Shown one piece after another: positions 18,020-28,946 of a DNA stretch of 64,000 bases (position 1 is the stretch's first letter; every line of letters starts with the position of its first letter). Below the pieces are notes generated by a model. The model saw nothing but the letters and a program-made list of their open reading frames with translations. It was not told the origin of the DNA and ran no database searches. Location: the NCBI RefSeq assembly GCF_024661895.1, contig NZ_CP102453.1, forward strand, positions 372,001-436,000, written 5' to 3'. The position numbers and the translations under genes are program-made. This DNA comes from Fundicoccus culcitae. GTDB taxonomy: Bacteria; Bacillota; Bacilli; Lactobacillales; Aerococcaceae.

Positions 18020-18235
18020 ATGCAAACTACTTTTTATACTTTTATCAAGCGTTATGTTGATTATGACGCTGATGATCCTATGAGTCGCTTAGCCAATACA
18101 ATTAGTAAAGATATGGCTTTTCCTAAACAAAGCCAAGATTTTGATGAAATTTCCACCTATATGGAACAGTCTGGCGCATATGGTCGTTTAATGACCGTGT
18201 TTGATGAAGCTTGGCTAAAATATACGAATATTTAA
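18020..18235 (+). CDS. YozE family protein (UPF0346)
   Basis: 71 residues beginning TTFYTFIKRYVD and containing DDPMSRLANTISKDMAFPK..., the family hallmark. The start at 18020 is set by AAGGAG nine bases upstream and by family length; an open frame continues further upstream only inside ypmS. Members are small cytoplasmic proteins with a SAM-like helical fold, function unknown. Confidence 0.85.
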   Translation: MQTTFYTFIKRYVDYDADDPMSRLANTISKDMAFPKQSQDFDEISTYMEQSGAYGRLMTVFDEAWLKYTNI

Positions 18236-18253
18236 GAAAAGAGAGTGACAGAG

Positions 18254-18979
18254 ATGAGTGTACATATTAATGCTGAAAAAGGAGCTATTGCTCCAATTGT
18301 TTTATTCCCAGGTGATCCCTTACGTGCTAAATTTATTGCAGAAACCTTCTTAGAGGATGTTACCCAATACAATACCGTGCGTAATATGTTTGGTTACACT
18401 GGAACTTATCAAGGCGTTGCTATATCTGTTCAAGGATCTGGTATGGGAATTCCATCAGCAATGATTTATGCCGAAGAATTGTATCAATCTTATGATGTGG
18501 ATACGATCATTCGGATTGGTTCAGCTGGAGCAATGAAAGAAAGTGTTAAAGTGAGAGATATTGTTTTCGGTCAAGGAGCAACCACCGATTCGGCGATCTT
18601 AACCAATATTTTTGATCAACAAGTACATTATTCGGCCATTGCTGATTTTACTGTCTTAGATACTGCATATCATATTGCTCAAACAATGCTTCCTAAAGAA
18701 AATATTCATGTCGGTAATGTATTGTCATCTGATCGCTTTTATAATGAAGAAATGGATAAGATGAAACTGGCGCGCTATGGTGTCTTGGCAGTTGAAATGG
18801 AAGCAGCAGGCTTATATGCTGTGGCTGCCAAACATCAACGCCGTGCATTAGCTATGTGCACCATTAGTGATCATATTATTACAGGTGAAGAAACAACTGC
18901 TCAAGAAAGAGAACAGACTTTTACGCAAATGATGGAAATCGCACTTCAAACAGCCGTTAAACTCTCAGAGGCAAAATAA
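18254..18979 (+). CDS. deoD: Purine nucleoside phosphorylase (DeoD type)
   Basis: 241 residues of the hexameric PNP class: HINAEKGAIAPIVLFPGDPLRAKF binds phosphate, VQGSGMGIPSAMIYAEEL and AVEMEAAGLYAVA the nucleoside, and TISDHI carries the catalytic Asp. It splits purine (deoxy)nucleosides to base and sugar 1-phosphate in salvage. ATG 18254 fits the AGAGAG ribosome site and the usual N-terminus better than the in-frame GTG at 18245. Confidence 0.93.
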   Translation: MSVHINAEKGAIAPIVLFPGDPLRAKFIAETFLEDVTQYNTVRNMFGYTGTYQGVAISVQGSGMGIPSAMIYAEELYQSYDVDTIIRIGSAGAMKESVKVRDIVFGQGATTDSAILTNIFDQQVHYSAIADFTVLDTAYHIAQTMLPKENIHVGNVLSSDRFYNEEMDKMKLARYGVLAVEMEAAGLYAVAAKHQRRALAMCTISDHIITGEETTAQEREQTFTQMMEIALQTAVKLSEAK

Positions 18980-18990
18980 GGAGATGTAGC

Positions 18991-20445
18991 ATGAAAAAAA
19001 GTCTATTAAAAAAACCCATGAAATGGATCAATGTTGGTCTAGCTTCAGCAGCTCTACTAGTAGCTACAAGTCAATCGATGACAGAAGTTGAAGCACTCAA
19101 CTGGTTATTCCCTGATAATAGTATTCCTGAAGAACAACAATTGACAGATGAAGATATCGATATGATTCGTGAAGTGTATAATACGATTCAAATCAATTAT
19201 ATTGAAGACCTCGAAAAGAATGATTTACTTGAAGGTGCTTTAAAAGGAATGGTTAATGCAATTGGTGACCCTTATTCGGAATATTTAAATAAGCAAGAAT
19301 CTACGTCCTTTGATGATAGCATCGTTGGTTCCTTCCAAGGAATTGGTGTACAATTTATGTCCCAAAATGGCAATATTACAGTCATTAGTCCTATTGATGG
19401 CACACCAGCAGCTGAAGCGGGTATTCAACCCAACGATATTATTTTAGAAGCCGATGGCCAAGAATTAACGAATATGGATACCAATCAAGTAGTGGAATTA
19501 ATACGTGGACCAGAGGGAACAGAAGTACAATTAAAAATCCAACGTGGTTCTTCAACTTTTGATATTACTTTAGTACGTGCGGAAATTCCTATTATTAGTG
19601 TAACTGGTGAAATCGATGAGGCGAACACCAATATTGGTAATATTCGTATTAGTCAGTTTTCTGCGAATACTTACGATGAATTAGTGGAAATTATTACTAA
19701 TTTGCGTAATGAAGGCGTTGAACGCTTCGTATTTGACCTAAGAGCCAACCCGGGCGGTCTATTAAATCAAGCATTAGCATTGAGTAATATGTTCGTTGAA
19801 AATGGCGATGTGATTATGCAAGTAGAAGAAAGTAATCGTGAACCCGATATTTTTGTGGGTGATGACCAAGCCTATGGCGACTTTAAAGTGACTGAACCTT
19901 ATGTTGTTCTAATCGATAACGGGAGTGCGAGTGCCAGCGAAATCTTAGCAGCTGCCATTAATGAAAACACCGATCGTTTATTGATTGGGACAACAACATT
20001 TGGTAAAGGAACGGTCCAAAATATTACCAATGAATCAGATATTGGTGAGTTGAAATTGACGATTGCCAAATGGTTAACGCCAAATGGTACCTGGATACAC
20101 GATACAGGTGTTAGTCCAGATGTTACGGTAGAAGCTGAAGCTTTAGCTACCGCCTTACTGCTTAACACAAATGAAGAATTAGTTAGTGGTCAAAGTTCAG
20201 AATTTGTTCAAAGTTTATCTTTAATCTTAAATACCTTAGGCTATGAAGTGGATAGTCAAAATTATTTCGATGACCGTATGGAAGAGGTTGTTAAACAATT
20301 CCAAACAGATAATGGCTTAGAAGCAGATGGTATCGTAACAGGAGATACTGCTCAAGCTTTAAATGATCAAGCTAGAGCCTACTTAGAAGAAAATGATGTT
20401 CAATACGATAAAGCGGTTGAACTGTTACTAGAGGAAGATGCTTAA
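18991..20445 (+). CDS. ctpA: Carboxyl-terminal processing protease (S41) with PDZ and peptidoglycan-binding domains
   Basis: 484 residues. An N-terminal hydrophobic segment (about 15-27) exports or anchors it; a PDZ domain spans about 105-195; the S41 catalytic core has the nucleophile in GSASASE (311-317) and the general-base Lys 339 in FGKGTVQ. Residues ~405-460 form a peptidoglycan-binding domain (FQTDNGLEADGIVTGDTA). It cleaves extracytoplasmic proteins near their C-termini. Its stop overlaps the lepB start (TAATG), indicating coupled expression. Confidence 0.92.
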   Translation: MKKSLLKKPMKWINVGLASAALLVATSQSMTEVEALNWLFPDNSIPEEQQLTDEDIDMIREVYNTIQINYIEDLEKNDLLEGALKGMVNAIGDPYSEYLNKQESTSFDDSIVGSFQGIGVQFMSQNGNITVISPIDGTPAAEAGIQPNDIILEADGQELTNMDTNQVVELIRGPEGTEVQLKIQRGSSTFDITLVRAEIPIISVTGEIDEANTNIGNIRISQFSANTYDELVEIITNLRNEGVERFVFDLRANPGGLLNQALALSNMFVENGDVIMQVEESNREPDIFVGDDQAYGDFKVTEPYVVLIDNGSASASEILAAAINENTDRLLIGTTTFGKGTVQNITNESDIGELKLTIAKWLTPNGTWIHDTGVSPDVTVEAEALATALLLNTNEELVSGQSSEFVQSLSLILNTLGYEVDSQNYFDDRMEEVVKQFQTDNGLEADGIVTGDTAQALNDQARAYLEENDVQYDKAVELLLEEDA

Positions 20446-21038
20446 TGCAATTGCTCAAAAATTTAATGGTTGAAGTAGTGAATGTTGTCTTTTCAATTGT
20501 TGTTGCCGTCATCTTATTCTTATTAATTCGAGATTATATCGTTCAACCTTTTCAAGTTGAAGGCCATTCCATGGATAACACCTTGGCCAATGGTGAACAA
20601 ATGCTAATGTTTAAACAAACAACCATCGATCGTTTTGATGTCATCGTCTTCCCAGACCCAATGGGGTCCGGAAGTTCTTATGTTAAACGTGTCATTGGTT
20701 TGCCTGGCGATTCTTTAAGCGTGATTAATGATGACTTATATATCAATGGGGCATTAGTTGAAGAACCTTATTTGGAACCTTTAAAAAGTCAAACAATCGA
20801 TCCATTCACAGCTGATTTTTCCCTATGGGATACCTTAGGTGTTGAAGTGATACCAGAAGGCTATTACTTTGTGATGGGGGATAACCGCCCCAATTCAGGT
20901 GATAGTCGTCAGTTTGGTTTAGTACCCATCGATAGTGTTGAAGGAGAAGCTAGTTTTATTTATTATCCTTTTTCTGAGTTTGGTCAATTGGACAACTATA
21001 TTTTAGAAGCCGATGGTTCAACTGTATCACTAGATTAA
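20445..21038 (+). CDS. lepB: Signal peptidase I
   Basis: 197 residues: one N-terminal helix (about 9-28), then the catalytic Ser 42 in GHSMDNTL and Lys 81 in YVKRVIGLPGD, plus the conserved GDNRPNSGDSRQFG box. It removes Sec/Tat signal peptides at the outer membrane face. It overlaps ctpA by one base. Confidence 0.95.
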   Translation: MQLLKNLMVEVVNVVFSIVVAVILFLLIRDYIVQPFQVEGHSMDNTLANGEQMLMFKQTTIDRFDVIVFPDPMGSGSSYVKRVIGLPGDSLSVINDDLYINGALVEEPYLEPLKSQTIDPFTADFSLWDTLGVEVIPEGYYFVMGDNRPNSGDSRQFGLVPIDSVEGEASFIYYPFSEFGQLDNYILEADGSTVSLD

Positions 21039-21054
21039 AAGAGGTGGAAAGAAA

Positions 21055-21915
21055 ATGAAAACAATCCAATGGTTTCCAGGCCATATGGCTAAAGCACGCA
21101 GAGAAGCCACTGAAAAGATAAATCTGGTTGATATTGTCATCGAATTAGTCGATGCACGTTTGCCTGAGTCAAGTCGTAATCCCATTATCAATGAAATAAT
21201 TGGTAATAAACCAAGAATAATTGTTTTAAACAAAATGGATATGGCAGACGGAGCCATTACCGACTATTGGTTAAACTATTACCAATCAAAAGGTATCCGC
21301 GCGATGGCTATCGATGCCCAACATAACAAAGGGCTTAAACAATTACAAACCCAATGTCGCGAAATCATGCAACCCTATTTTGATAAAAAAATGGCTCAAG
21401 GTGTTAAACCTCGAGCCATTCGTTTGATAATTTTAGGCATTCCCAATGTGGGTAAATCAACCTTAATTAACCGCTTTGTTGGTAAAAACCAAGCCCAAAC
21501 AGGGAATAAACCTGGGGTGACCAAAGCGCAACGTTGGCTTAAATTTGAAAAAGATTTTGAATTATTAGATACACCGGGTATTTTATGGCCAAAATTTGAA
21601 GATCCCCAAGTTGGATTAAAACTAGCCGCAAGTGGAGCGATTAAAGATCAATTATTAGCGATTGATGAAATCACTTTATATGTATTAGATTTTATGAAGC
21701 AGTATTATCCGCAGCGTTTGTTGGAGCGTTATCAATTAACCGCAAGCGATTTAGATGATCAATCAACAACTGATTTGTTCATTCAGATGACGGCTAAATT
21801 TGGCTACCAAGATGACTACGAACAAATGGGTCAGCGAATCTTACACGATTTTCGTCAATTAAATTTAGGTCGTGTCAGTTTAGATAGACCCAATGAAGAG
21901 GCTAGCCATGCATAA
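21055..21915 (+). CDS. rbgA: Ribosome biogenesis GTPase RbgA (YlqF)
   Basis: 286 residues with circularly permuted GTPase motifs: G4 NKMD (59-62) precedes G1 GIPNVGKST (128-136) and G3 DTPG. The N-terminal IQWFPGHMAKARRE is the family's catalytic-His region. RbgA acts late in 50S subunit assembly. Its last codons overlap rnhB by 8 bases, the common Firmicute rbgA-rnhB pairing. Confidence 0.96.
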   Translation: MKTIQWFPGHMAKARREATEKINLVDIVIELVDARLPESSRNPIINEIIGNKPRIIVLNKMDMADGAITDYWLNYYQSKGIRAMAIDAQHNKGLKQLQTQCREIMQPYFDKKMAQGVKPRAIRLIILGIPNVGKSTLINRFVGKNQAQTGNKPGVTKAQRWLKFEKDFELLDTPGILWPKFEDPQVGLKLAASGAIKDQLLAIDEITLYVLDFMKQYYPQRLLERYQLTASDLDDQSTTDLFIQMTAKFGYQDDYEQMGQRILHDFRQLNLGRVSLDRPNEEASHA

Positions 21916-22693
21916 ATTAACCCTAAAAGAAATTGATCAATTATTAGCCAACACCGATGAATTAAGTGATCCTCTTTTTGAGGAAATAGCTTTAGATACA
22001 CGTTTAGGTGCAAAAAAATTGATTGAAAAACATCAAAATCGTCTTTTAACTAACCAACAGCTGTGGAAGAAGCATGAGGATCGTATATCTTTTGAAAAGC
22101 AAATTACGGCTGCTGGTTATTTCTATATTGCCGGTGTTGATGAAGTTGGGCGTGGGCCATTAGCAGGTCCAGTTGTTACCGCAGCCGTGATTCTTGATTA
22201 CACGGATAAATCATGGATTGGTATCACCGATTCCAAGCAATTGACGCCTACTAAACGAAAAAGTTTTAGTGATTTAATTAAATCCAAAGCCATAGCCTAC
22301 TCGATTGCCGTCGTTGATTCCACCACCATCGATCGAATCAATATCTACGAAGCCACCAAAGTAGCTATGGTTCAAAGTGTTCAGCAATTATCCATTCAAC
22401 CGGATTATTTACTGATTGATGCCATGACCATCAATAGTTCGATTCAACAAATGTCACTAGTAAAAGGTGATCAACGGTCGCTTTCAATTGCAGCAGCCAG
22501 CATTATTGCCAAAGAATTTCGAGATGATTTGATGGTTGAATACAGCCAGATGTATCCTGAGTTTGGTTTTGATAAACATATGGGCTACGGAACCAAACAA
22601 CACCTCCATGCGATTCAGCAATATGGGGTAACACCCATTCATCGCCAATCATTTGCTCCGGTTGCGCAAGCTACTAAAACATATAAAAAGTAG
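21908..22693 (+). CDS. rnhB: Ribonuclease HII
   Basis: 261 residues with the catalytic GVDEVGRGPLAGPV motif (Asp 78, Glu 79) and the downstream LLIDAM and AAASIIAK segments. It nicks RNA of RNA-DNA hybrids and misincorporated ribonucleotides. ATG 21908 has the better ribosome site (GAAGAGG) than the in-frame ATG at 21893 inside rbgA. The ~75-residue N-terminal extension is typical of Gram-positive RNase HII. Confidence 0.95.
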   Translation: MHKLTLKEIDQLLANTDELSDPLFEEIALDTRLGAKKLIEKHQNRLLTNQQLWKKHEDRISFEKQITAAGYFYIAGVDEVGRGPLAGPVVTAAVILDYTDKSWIGITDSKQLTPTKRKSFSDLIKSKAIAYSIAVVDSTTIDRINIYEATKVAMVQSVQQLSIQPDYLLIDAMTINSSIQQMSLVKGDQRSLSIAAASIIAKEFRDDLMVEYSQMYPEFGFDKHMGYGTKQHLHAIQQYGVTPIHRQSFAPVAQATKTYKK

Positions 22694-22791
22694 TGATTTT
22701 TTTAGAATAATAAGTTTTTGTTAAAAATGAAAAAATAAAAATGGCTTTCGTCTTTTTTGGTGTATTTATTAAAAAAGAGGAGGTTTTTTTT

Positions 22792-23703
22792 ATGTTACTT
22801 TCAGCCAAAGAACAACTCATTGCCCTTAGTCTCAAGGATTTTTCCTATAAGGAACTGTTTAACTATTTAAATTATCTCATTAAAACGGAGATGAGTGATA
22901 TCAGTATTTCAGTGAATGATATGCTGAACAACTTGCATGTATTAGCTAAACGTGATTTAATAAGTCTTAATTCGCAACTGACCTTTAACGCTCTTATTAA
23001 TTTAATGCCTCAAATTGATTCATTACGCCCAATGACAATCATGTTAGGTGAAACTCTATATCCCGAATTATGGCTGAGTATCCCGCAGCCACCTATCCTT
23101 ATTTTTTATAAAGGAAACATTAATCTGCTGCAAGCTAAGCGTGTTTCAGTTATAGGCACCCGTAAAGTGACATATTACGGTGAAAAGGCTACGGAACAAA
23201 TTGTTAAATTATTCGTTAACCATCAAATACAGGTTGTTTCCGGTTTAGCTAATGGGGTTGATCGAATTGCGCATGAAACGGCAATGAACTTAAAAACACA
23301 ATCAACCATCGCGATTATCCCTACAGGCTTTGATGAATACTATCCCTATAATAATGCCAATCTTCAGGATGAAATTGCTTATGACCATTTATTATTAAGT
23401 GAATATCCACCTTTAGCTCGCGTGAAAAAACATCATTTTATTATGCGAAATCGACTCGTTGCCGGTCTATGTAATGCCGTCATCGTGATTGAGGCGGCCA
23501 GTAAAAGTGGGAGTTTAATTACAGCCAATTATGCTTTACAATTCAATCGTGAATTGTATGTTTTACCCGGTCGGATATTTGATGAGCAGTCGCAAGGTTG
23601 TAATGAATTATTAGCCTTAGGAGCTAACATGATAATTAGTCCACAACGATTAGTCCAAGATATTCTGACACTTAATGAAAACCAGTCGAAGTATCCTAAT
23701 TAG
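22792..23703 (+). CDS. dprA: DNA processing protein DprA
   Basis: 303 residues with the Rossmann-like DprA core: VSVIGTRKVTYYG, VVSGLANGVDRIAHETAM, RNRLVAGLCNAVIVIEA and KSGSLITANYA. DprA loads RecA on incoming single-stranded DNA during transformation. AGAGGAGG fixes ATG 22792; the frame is open from 22741 but without a ribosome site there. Its presence hints at competence but is not proof. Confidence 0.93.
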   Translation: MLLSAKEQLIALSLKDFSYKELFNYLNYLIKTEMSDISISVNDMLNNLHVLAKRDLISLNSQLTFNALINLMPQIDSLRPMTIMLGETLYPELWLSIPQPPILIFYKGNINLLQAKRVSVIGTRKVTYYGEKATEQIVKLFVNHQIQVVSGLANGVDRIAHETAMNLKTQSTIAIIPTGFDEYYPYNNANLQDEIAYDHLLLSEYPPLARVKKHHFIMRNRLVAGLCNAVIVIEAASKSGSLITANYALQFNRELYVLPGRIFDEQSQGCNELLALGANMIISPQRLVQDILTLNENQSKYPN

Positions 23704-23767
23704 TTGAAATCCTATACTTTTTAATGCACTAATTTGTGTATTTTTTAAACGGATAAAATTTTATTGT

Positions 23768-23796
23768 TTGACAAGCATTTAACTTTCATCTAATAT
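23768..23796 (+). promoter_or_regulatory. Promoter of topA
   Basis: TTGACA (23768-23773) and TAATAT (23791-23796) are exactly 17 bases apart. Confidence 0.75.
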
Positions 23797-23863
23797 TAGT
23801 TCGATTTTACATTTACAAATATTACATAAAATATCACAGAGATTTTTGAAAGGGGCGTGATGA

Positions 23864-25924
23864 ATGATGGCCATTAAGAACTTAGTCATCGTCGAATCAC
23901 CAACAAAAGCCAAAACCATCAACAAATACCTTGGCCGGAATTATAAAGTTGTTGCAAGTAAGGGACACTTGCGCGATTTACCTAAAAGCAAAATGGGTGT
24001 CGATATTGAAAATAATTTTGAGCCGCATTATATTAGTATTCGTGGTCGGGGCGATACGATAAAAGAATTACGTAAATTAGCCAAACAATCCGACCGTGTT
24101 TATCTAGCAGCCGACCCGGACCGTGAGGGAGAAGCGATTGCATGGCATCTCAGCTATTTGTTGGATTTGCCAGAAGGTGAAGAAAACCGGGTTGTCTTCA
24201 ATGAGATAACGAAAGATACCGTCAAAGAAGCCTTTAAACATCCTAGAAAAATTGATCAAAATCTCGTTGATGCCCAACAAGCACGGCGTATTTTAGATCG
24301 GATTGTCGGTTACTCCATTTCACCATTATTATGGAAAAAAATTAAAGGGGGCTTAAGTGCAGGCCGGGTTCAATCAACGACACTTAAAATTATTATTGAT
24401 CGCGAGAATGAGATTCGCAATTTTGTACCTGAAGAATATTGGCTAATTCCAGCTGAATTCCAAAAGGATAAAAGTAAGTTTACAGCTAATTTTTATAGTT
24501 ACCAAGGTAAACGTACCGAATTAGCCAATGAGACAATCGTGAATGAAATAATGGCAAACATTGACCAAACGCAACATTTCACGGTAACTAATGTTGAAAA
24601 AAGCGAACGTAAAAGAAAGTCCCCCAATCCTTATACCACTTCAACCTTACAACAAGACGCATCGAATCGTCTCAATTTTCGAACGAGTAAAACGATGATG
24701 ATTGCGCAACAATTATATGAAGGGATTACGATTAAACGGACAACGGTTGGTTTGATAACTTATATGCGTACAGATTCAACCCGTATTGCACCTTCAGCGG
24801 TAAATGCTGCTAGTCAATATATTCAAAGTGAATATGGTCAAGCCTACAGTCATGCAAAAGGGCAGAGTGCCCAAGCTAATGGTGCACAAGATGCCCATGA
24901 AGCTATTCGTCCTTCGGATGTTACTTTAACACCTGAAAGTATTAAAGATTCTTTATCCAGAGATCAATATAAATTGTATAACTTAATTTGGTCGCGTTTT
25001 GTTGCCAGTCAAATGACTGATGCTGTTTATGATACCGTTAGAGCGGATCTAACCCAAAATAAGGTTGTCTTTCGAGCAAGTGGGTCACGGATAAAATTTG
25101 ATGGGTTTTTAAAAGTCTATTCAACGGACTCAAGTAAGGATAATTACTTGCCTGAATTAACGGTGAATGATTCGGTTAAATTAACTAAAATAGAAACCAA
25201 CCAAATGTTCACCCAACCGCCATCACGCTATACGGAAGCTAGCTTAATTAAAGTCCTTGAAGAAAAAGGGATTGGTCGTCCTTCCGCTTACTCACCAACT
25301 ATTGAAACCTTACGTAAACGATACTACGTTAAATTAGTGAGCAAAAAGTTTGAGCCGACTGAGCTTGGTGAAATCGTTAATAATGTTTTATCCGAATATT
25401 TCCCTCAAATTGTCGACTCCGAATTTACAGCCGGCATGGAAAGCACCTTAGATGAGATTGAAGAAGGTAAGCGCCAGTGGGTAAGTGTGCTGGATGAATT
25501 TTACCAAGGCTTTGAAAAAGATCTTAAAAAAGCCGAAGTGAATATGGAAGAAATTAATATCAAAGATGAACCTGCTGGATTTGATTGTCCTGAATGTGGC
25601 AATCCAATGGTCATTAAAATTGGACGCTATGGTAAATTTTATGCCTGTAGTAATTTTCCTGAATGCCGTCATACTGAACCCATTGTTAAAAAAATCGGAG
25701 TGACCTGTCCCAAATGTCAAGAAGGACAAGTGATCGAGCGCGAATCGAAGAAAAAACGTATTTTCTATGGGTGTGATCGCTATCCAGCCTGTGATTTTGT
25801 TTCATGGGATAAACCCGTTGGGCGCGATTGTCCAAAATGTCAACATTTCTTAGTTGAAAAAACAAACCGTAAAAAACGTCAAATCGTGTGCAGTAACTGC
25901 GATTATGCTGAACAAGCCGAATAA
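23864..25924 (+). CDS. topA: DNA topoisomerase I
   Basis: 686 residues. TOPRIM domain at the N-terminus ([28 protein letters not shown]), active-site Tyr in [13 protein letters not shown] (about residue 300), and three C-terminal C4 zinc ribbons, each beginning CPEC or CPKC; the last is followed directly by the end of the protein. It relaxes negative supercoils. A GAAAGGGG site and a consensus promoter precede it. In many Firmicutes trmFO follows; here xerC does. Confidence 0.96.
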   Translation: MMAIKNLVIVESPTKAKTINKYLGRNYKVVASKGHLRDLPKSKMGVDIENNFEPHYISIRGRGDTIKELRKLAKQSDRVYLAADPDREGEAIAWHLSYLLDLPEGEENRVVFNEITKDTVKEAFKHPRKIDQNLVDAQQARRILDRIVGYSISPLLWKKIKGGLSAGRVQSTTLKIIIDRENEIRNFVPEEYWLIPAEFQKDKSKFTANFYSYQGKRTELANETIVNEIMANIDQTQHFTVTNVEKSERKRKSPNPYTTSTLQQDASNRLNFRTSKTMMIAQQLYEGITIKRTTVGLITYMRTDSTRIAPSAVNAASQYIQSEYGQAYSHAKGQSAQANGAQDAHEAIRPSDVTLTPESIKDSLSRDQYKLYNLIWSRFVASQMTDAVYDTVRADLTQNKVVFRASGSRIKFDGFLKVYSTDSSKDNYLPELTVNDSVKLTKIETNQMFTQPPSRYTEASLIKVLEEKGIGRPSAYSPTIETLRKRYYVKLVSKKFEPTELGEIVNNVLSEYFPQIVDSEFTAGMESTLDEIEEGKRQWVSVLDEFYQGFEKDLKKAEVNMEEINIKDEPAGFDCPECGNPMVIKIGRYGKFYACSNFPECRHTEPIVKKIGVTCPKCQEGQVIERESKKKRIFYGCDRYPACDFVSWDKPVGRDCPKCQHFLVEKTNRKKRQIVCSNCDYAEQAE

Positions 25925-25988
25925 TATGAGGGTTGCATGAGCGTTTTATGGGATATTTATTAATAAAATCTTTAAATTTTAATATTTA

Positions 25989-26018
25989 AGTCCTTAGATT
26001 GATGTCTAAGGGCTTTTT
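25989..26018 (+). terminator. Terminator of topA
   Basis: CCTTAGA/TCTAAGG (25992-25998 with 26005-26011) is followed by GC and a 7-T run. It stands 40 bases before the xerC start, so xerC may need its own promoter or read-through. Confidence 0.8.
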
Positions 26019-26058
26019 TTGTAGTATGATAATACTAGTAGATTTTTGGAGGGATAGA

Positions 26059-26988
26059 ATGGAACAGTATATTGAGTTGTTTATCCAATTTCTAGATGTT
26101 GAAAAACGGTATTCGGCTCAAACAATAACAGCCTATTCGAGAGATTTGTCCGAATTCAAGCAATTTTTGGATAGTACAGGTTCCACTCGTTTAACTGATA
26201 TTCAATATACGGATATTCGTTTATATGTGGCGCATTTAACCGAACATGGTTATGCCCGCACATCAATCGCTCGAAAAATTTCTAGTTTACGTTCATTTTT
26301 CAGATATGCCATTCAACAAGAATGGATCGAGCAAAACCCGGCTGAATTAATGAATTATAAGAGCAAGAAACAACATTTACCTGATTTCTTTTATGAATCA
26401 GAAATGCAAGCAATCATTGAAGCCGCCAAGGTGAGTAAGCTACCCAATCCACAAAGAAATTTAGCTATTATTGAACTTCTTTATGCGACGGGTTTGCGTG
26501 TAAGTGAATTAGTGAATTTGACGCTTGAGCAAATACAAACAGATATTCAATTAATCCGCGTGATTGGTAAGGGAAATAAGGAGCGCATTGTGCCGATTGG
26601 GGATGCTGCTATGCAAGCAATTGAAACCTATCAAAACACAGAACGACCTCTTTTATTAAAACTAAACCTAAACCCCACCGCTAATAAATATCTTTTTTTA
26701 TCCGATAAAGGAAAAGTCATCACCGCCGACCAAGTTCGGCATATTTTAACGAAAATCGTTGAGGAAGCATCCTTAAATTTGGATATTCATCCCCACAAGT
26801 TGCGACATACGTTTGCGACGCATTTATTGAACAACGGCGCCGATATGCGTAGTGTTCAAGAATTATTGGGTCATGCTGATTTAAGTTCTACACAAATTTA
26901 CACACATGTAACTAAAAGTCAATTGCGGCAACAATATTTACAAGCACATCCACGTGCTAAACGATTAAACCAGGAGGATATAGAATGA
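26059..26988 (+). CDS. xerC: Tyrosine recombinase XerC
   Basis: 309 residues with an N-terminal SAM-like core-binding domain and a catalytic domain carrying Arg 147 (TGLRVSE), Lys in IGKGNKE (171-174), His 246 and Arg 249 (HKLRH), His 272 and nucleophile Tyr 281 (IYTHV). Length and the housekeeping context fit chromosome-dimer resolution, not a phage integrase. The start at 26059 is set by GGAGGG; an open frame upstream runs through the topA terminator. Confidence 0.93.
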   Translation: MEQYIELFIQFLDVEKRYSAQTITAYSRDLSEFKQFLDSTGSTRLTDIQYTDIRLYVAHLTEHGYARTSIARKISSLRSFFRYAIQQEWIEQNPAELMNYKSKKQHLPDFFYESEMQAIIEAAKVSKLPNPQRNLAIIELLYATGLRVSELVNLTLEQIQTDIQLIRVIGKGNKERIVPIGDAAMQAIETYQNTERPLLLKLNLNPTANKYLFLSDKGKVITADQVRHILTKIVEEASLNLDIHPHKLRHTFATHLLNNGADMRSVQELLGHADLSSTQIYTHVTKSQLRQQYLQAHPRAKRLNQEDIE

Positions 26989-27509
26989 CAACAATCTGTG
27001 CAGTAAAAAAAGAAAATCAATTGGCAATGGCAGGCGATGGACAAATCACTATGGGTGAATCCGTTATTATGAAAGGTAGTGCTAGAAAGCTACGCCGTAT
27101 TTATAATAATCAAGTCGTTGTTGGTTTTGCAGGTGGGGTGGCTGATGCCATTACGTTATCTGAAATGTTTGAAGAAAAACTTCAAGCCCACCAAGGTCAA
27201 TTAAAACGAGCCGCTGTGGAAGTAGCTAAACAATGGCGTACGGACCGGAGTCTGCAAAAATTAGAAGCCTTATTAATTGTAATGAACGAAGAAACTTTAT
27301 TGTTAGTTAGTGGGACAGGGGAAGTTATTGAACCTGACGATGGCATATTGACGATTGGATCAGGCGGTAATTATGCTTTAGCCGCCGCAAGAGCCTTATT
27401 ACGCAATACAACTGATTTGTCGGCTAGAGACATAGCTGAACAAGCCCTTAAAATTGCTAGTGAAATTGATATTTTTACCAACGACAATATCATCGTTGAA
27501 GAAATTTAA
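26985..27509 (+). CDS. hslV: ATP-dependent protease proteolytic subunit HslV (ClpQ)
   Basis: 174 residues. After Met removal the N-terminal Thr 2 of TTICAV would be the nucleophile, with [11 protein letters not shown] and [10 protein letters not shown] typical of the family. It overlaps xerC by four bases (ATGA) and is followed by hslU, its AAA+ partner. The pair forms a two-component proteasome-like protease. Confidence 0.95.
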   Translation: MTTICAVKKENQLAMAGDGQITMGESVIMKGSARKLRRIYNNQVVVGFAGGVADAITLSEMFEEKLQAHQGQLKRAAVEVAKQWRTDRSLQKLEALLIVMNEETLLLVSGTGEVIEPDDGILTIGSGGNYALAAARALLRNTTDLSARDIAEQALKIASEIDIFTNDNIIVEEI

Positions 27510-27526
27510 TAGGAAGTGATCAAAAC

Positions 27527-28930
27527 ATGACAGAATTAACTCCAAGACAAGTTGTTGCCGAATTAGATAAATATATTGTCGGCCAAAAAGATGCTAAACG
27601 TGCGGTTGCCATCGCTTTACAAAATCGTATAAGACGCCTTAAATTAGACGACGAAATGCAACAAGAAGTAAAACCTAAAAATTTGTTAATGATTGGACCA
27701 ACGGGTGTTGGTAAAACGGAAATTGCGCGTCGTTTAGCTACCATAGCACAAGCGCCGTTCGTTAAAGTGGAAGCAACCAAATATACGGAAGTTGGTTATG
27801 TTGGTCGTGATGTGGAATCCATGGTGCGTGATTTAGTTGAAAATAGTATTCGCATTGTTAAAGAACAGCAACATGAACTGGTTCATGACGAAGCTGAAGC
27901 TAAAGCGATTAACCGGATTGCAAAGGTTTTACGTCCCGGTCAAAAAGTTGAAAAGGCAAAGCCTGCTAACAATAACCTTGGTTTCCCAAATTTTCAAGAA
28001 ATGTTTAGTCAATTTGGTCAAGGTAAAGCCGAAGAGGAAGAAGAAGTTGTTACTGACGAAGTTGCATCTTCGCGCCGTCAAATTAGACAACAAATTCGCG
28101 ATGGTCTGTTAGATAATCATGAAATAACAATCCAAATAGAAGAGAAAAAAATGTCTTTAGGTAGCATAAACCCTGCCATGGAACAAATGATGGAAATGCA
28201 AGATAGCCTAAACGCTTTACGTCCAACAAAGAAAATTGAACGCACATTAACCGTTAAAGAAGCTTTAACTTTATTAACGGAAGAAGAAGCTGATAAATTA
28301 GTTAATCAAGATGATATTAACCAAAAAGCCTTAAAACTGGCCGAAGAACGGGGTATCATCTTCATTGATGAAATGGATAAAATTGCTTCTAAAAACCAAA
28401 ATAGCGGTGAAGTGAGCCGCCAAGGGGTTCAAAGGGATATTTTACCGATCGTTGAAGGTAGCCGTGTACAAACAAAATATGGTTATATTGATACCGATCA
28501 TATCTTATTTATTGGTAGTGGTGCCTTCCATACAGCCAAACCTTCGGATTTAATTCCTGAATTACAAGGACGTTTTCCAATTCGGGTTCATTTAAATGAT
28601 TTAACGAAAGATGATTTTGTTCGTATTTTAACAGAACCGAAAAATGCCTTAATTAAGCAATATCAAGCGTTATTAGCCACAGATGGCGTTGAAGTGCTCT
28701 TTACAGATGATGCAATTGAAAAAATGGCTGAATATGCAGTTGACTTAAATGAATCAACTGATAATATTGGAGCTAGAAGGTTACATACTATTCTAGAATC
28801 TTTACTTGAGGAAATTTTATTTGAAGCGACCGATATGCAAATGGGAACCATCACAATCAATGAAGCCTATGTCGTCGATAAACTAGATAAAATTGTTGAA
28901 AATAAAGATTTAAGTCATTTTATCTTGTAA
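27527..28930 (+). CDS. hslU: HslU ATPase subunit of HslUV protease (ClpY)
   Basis: 467 residues: N-terminal TPRQVVAELDKYIVGQ, Walker A GPTGVGKT (57-64), an inserted I-domain of variable acidic sequence (about 110-240), Walker B IIFIDEMDKI and the C-terminal SHFIL tail that docks into HslV. Unfolds substrates for HslV. In B. subtilis codY follows; here a LacX-like epimerase gene follows 16 bases later. Confidence 0.96.
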   Translation: MTELTPRQVVAELDKYIVGQKDAKRAVAIALQNRIRRLKLDDEMQQEVKPKNLLMIGPTGVGKTEIARRLATIAQAPFVKVEATKYTEVGYVGRDVESMVRDLVENSIRIVKEQQHELVHDEAEAKAINRIAKVLRPGQKVEKAKPANNNLGFPNFQEMFSQFGQGKAEEEEEVVTDEVASSRRQIRQQIRDGLLDNHEITIQIEEKKMSLGSINPAMEQMMEMQDSLNALRPTKKIERTLTVKEALTLLTEEEADKLVNQDDINQKALKLAEERGIIFIDEMDKIASKNQNSGEVSRQGVQRDILPIVEGSRVQTKYGYIDTDHILFIGSGAFHTAKPSDLIPELQGRFPIRVHLNDLTKDDFVRILTEPKNALIKQYQALLATDGVEVLFTDDAIEKMAEYAVDLNESTDNIGARRLHTILESLLEEILFEATDMQMGTITINEAYVVDKLDKIVENKDLSHFIL

Positions 28931-28946
28931 TAAGGAGGACAAAACG

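Noticed and set aside
26059-26988. XerC as integrase of a mobile element
   Set aside because: It lies in a conserved housekeeping order with topA and hslVU, and no attachment repeats or phage genes are nearby.
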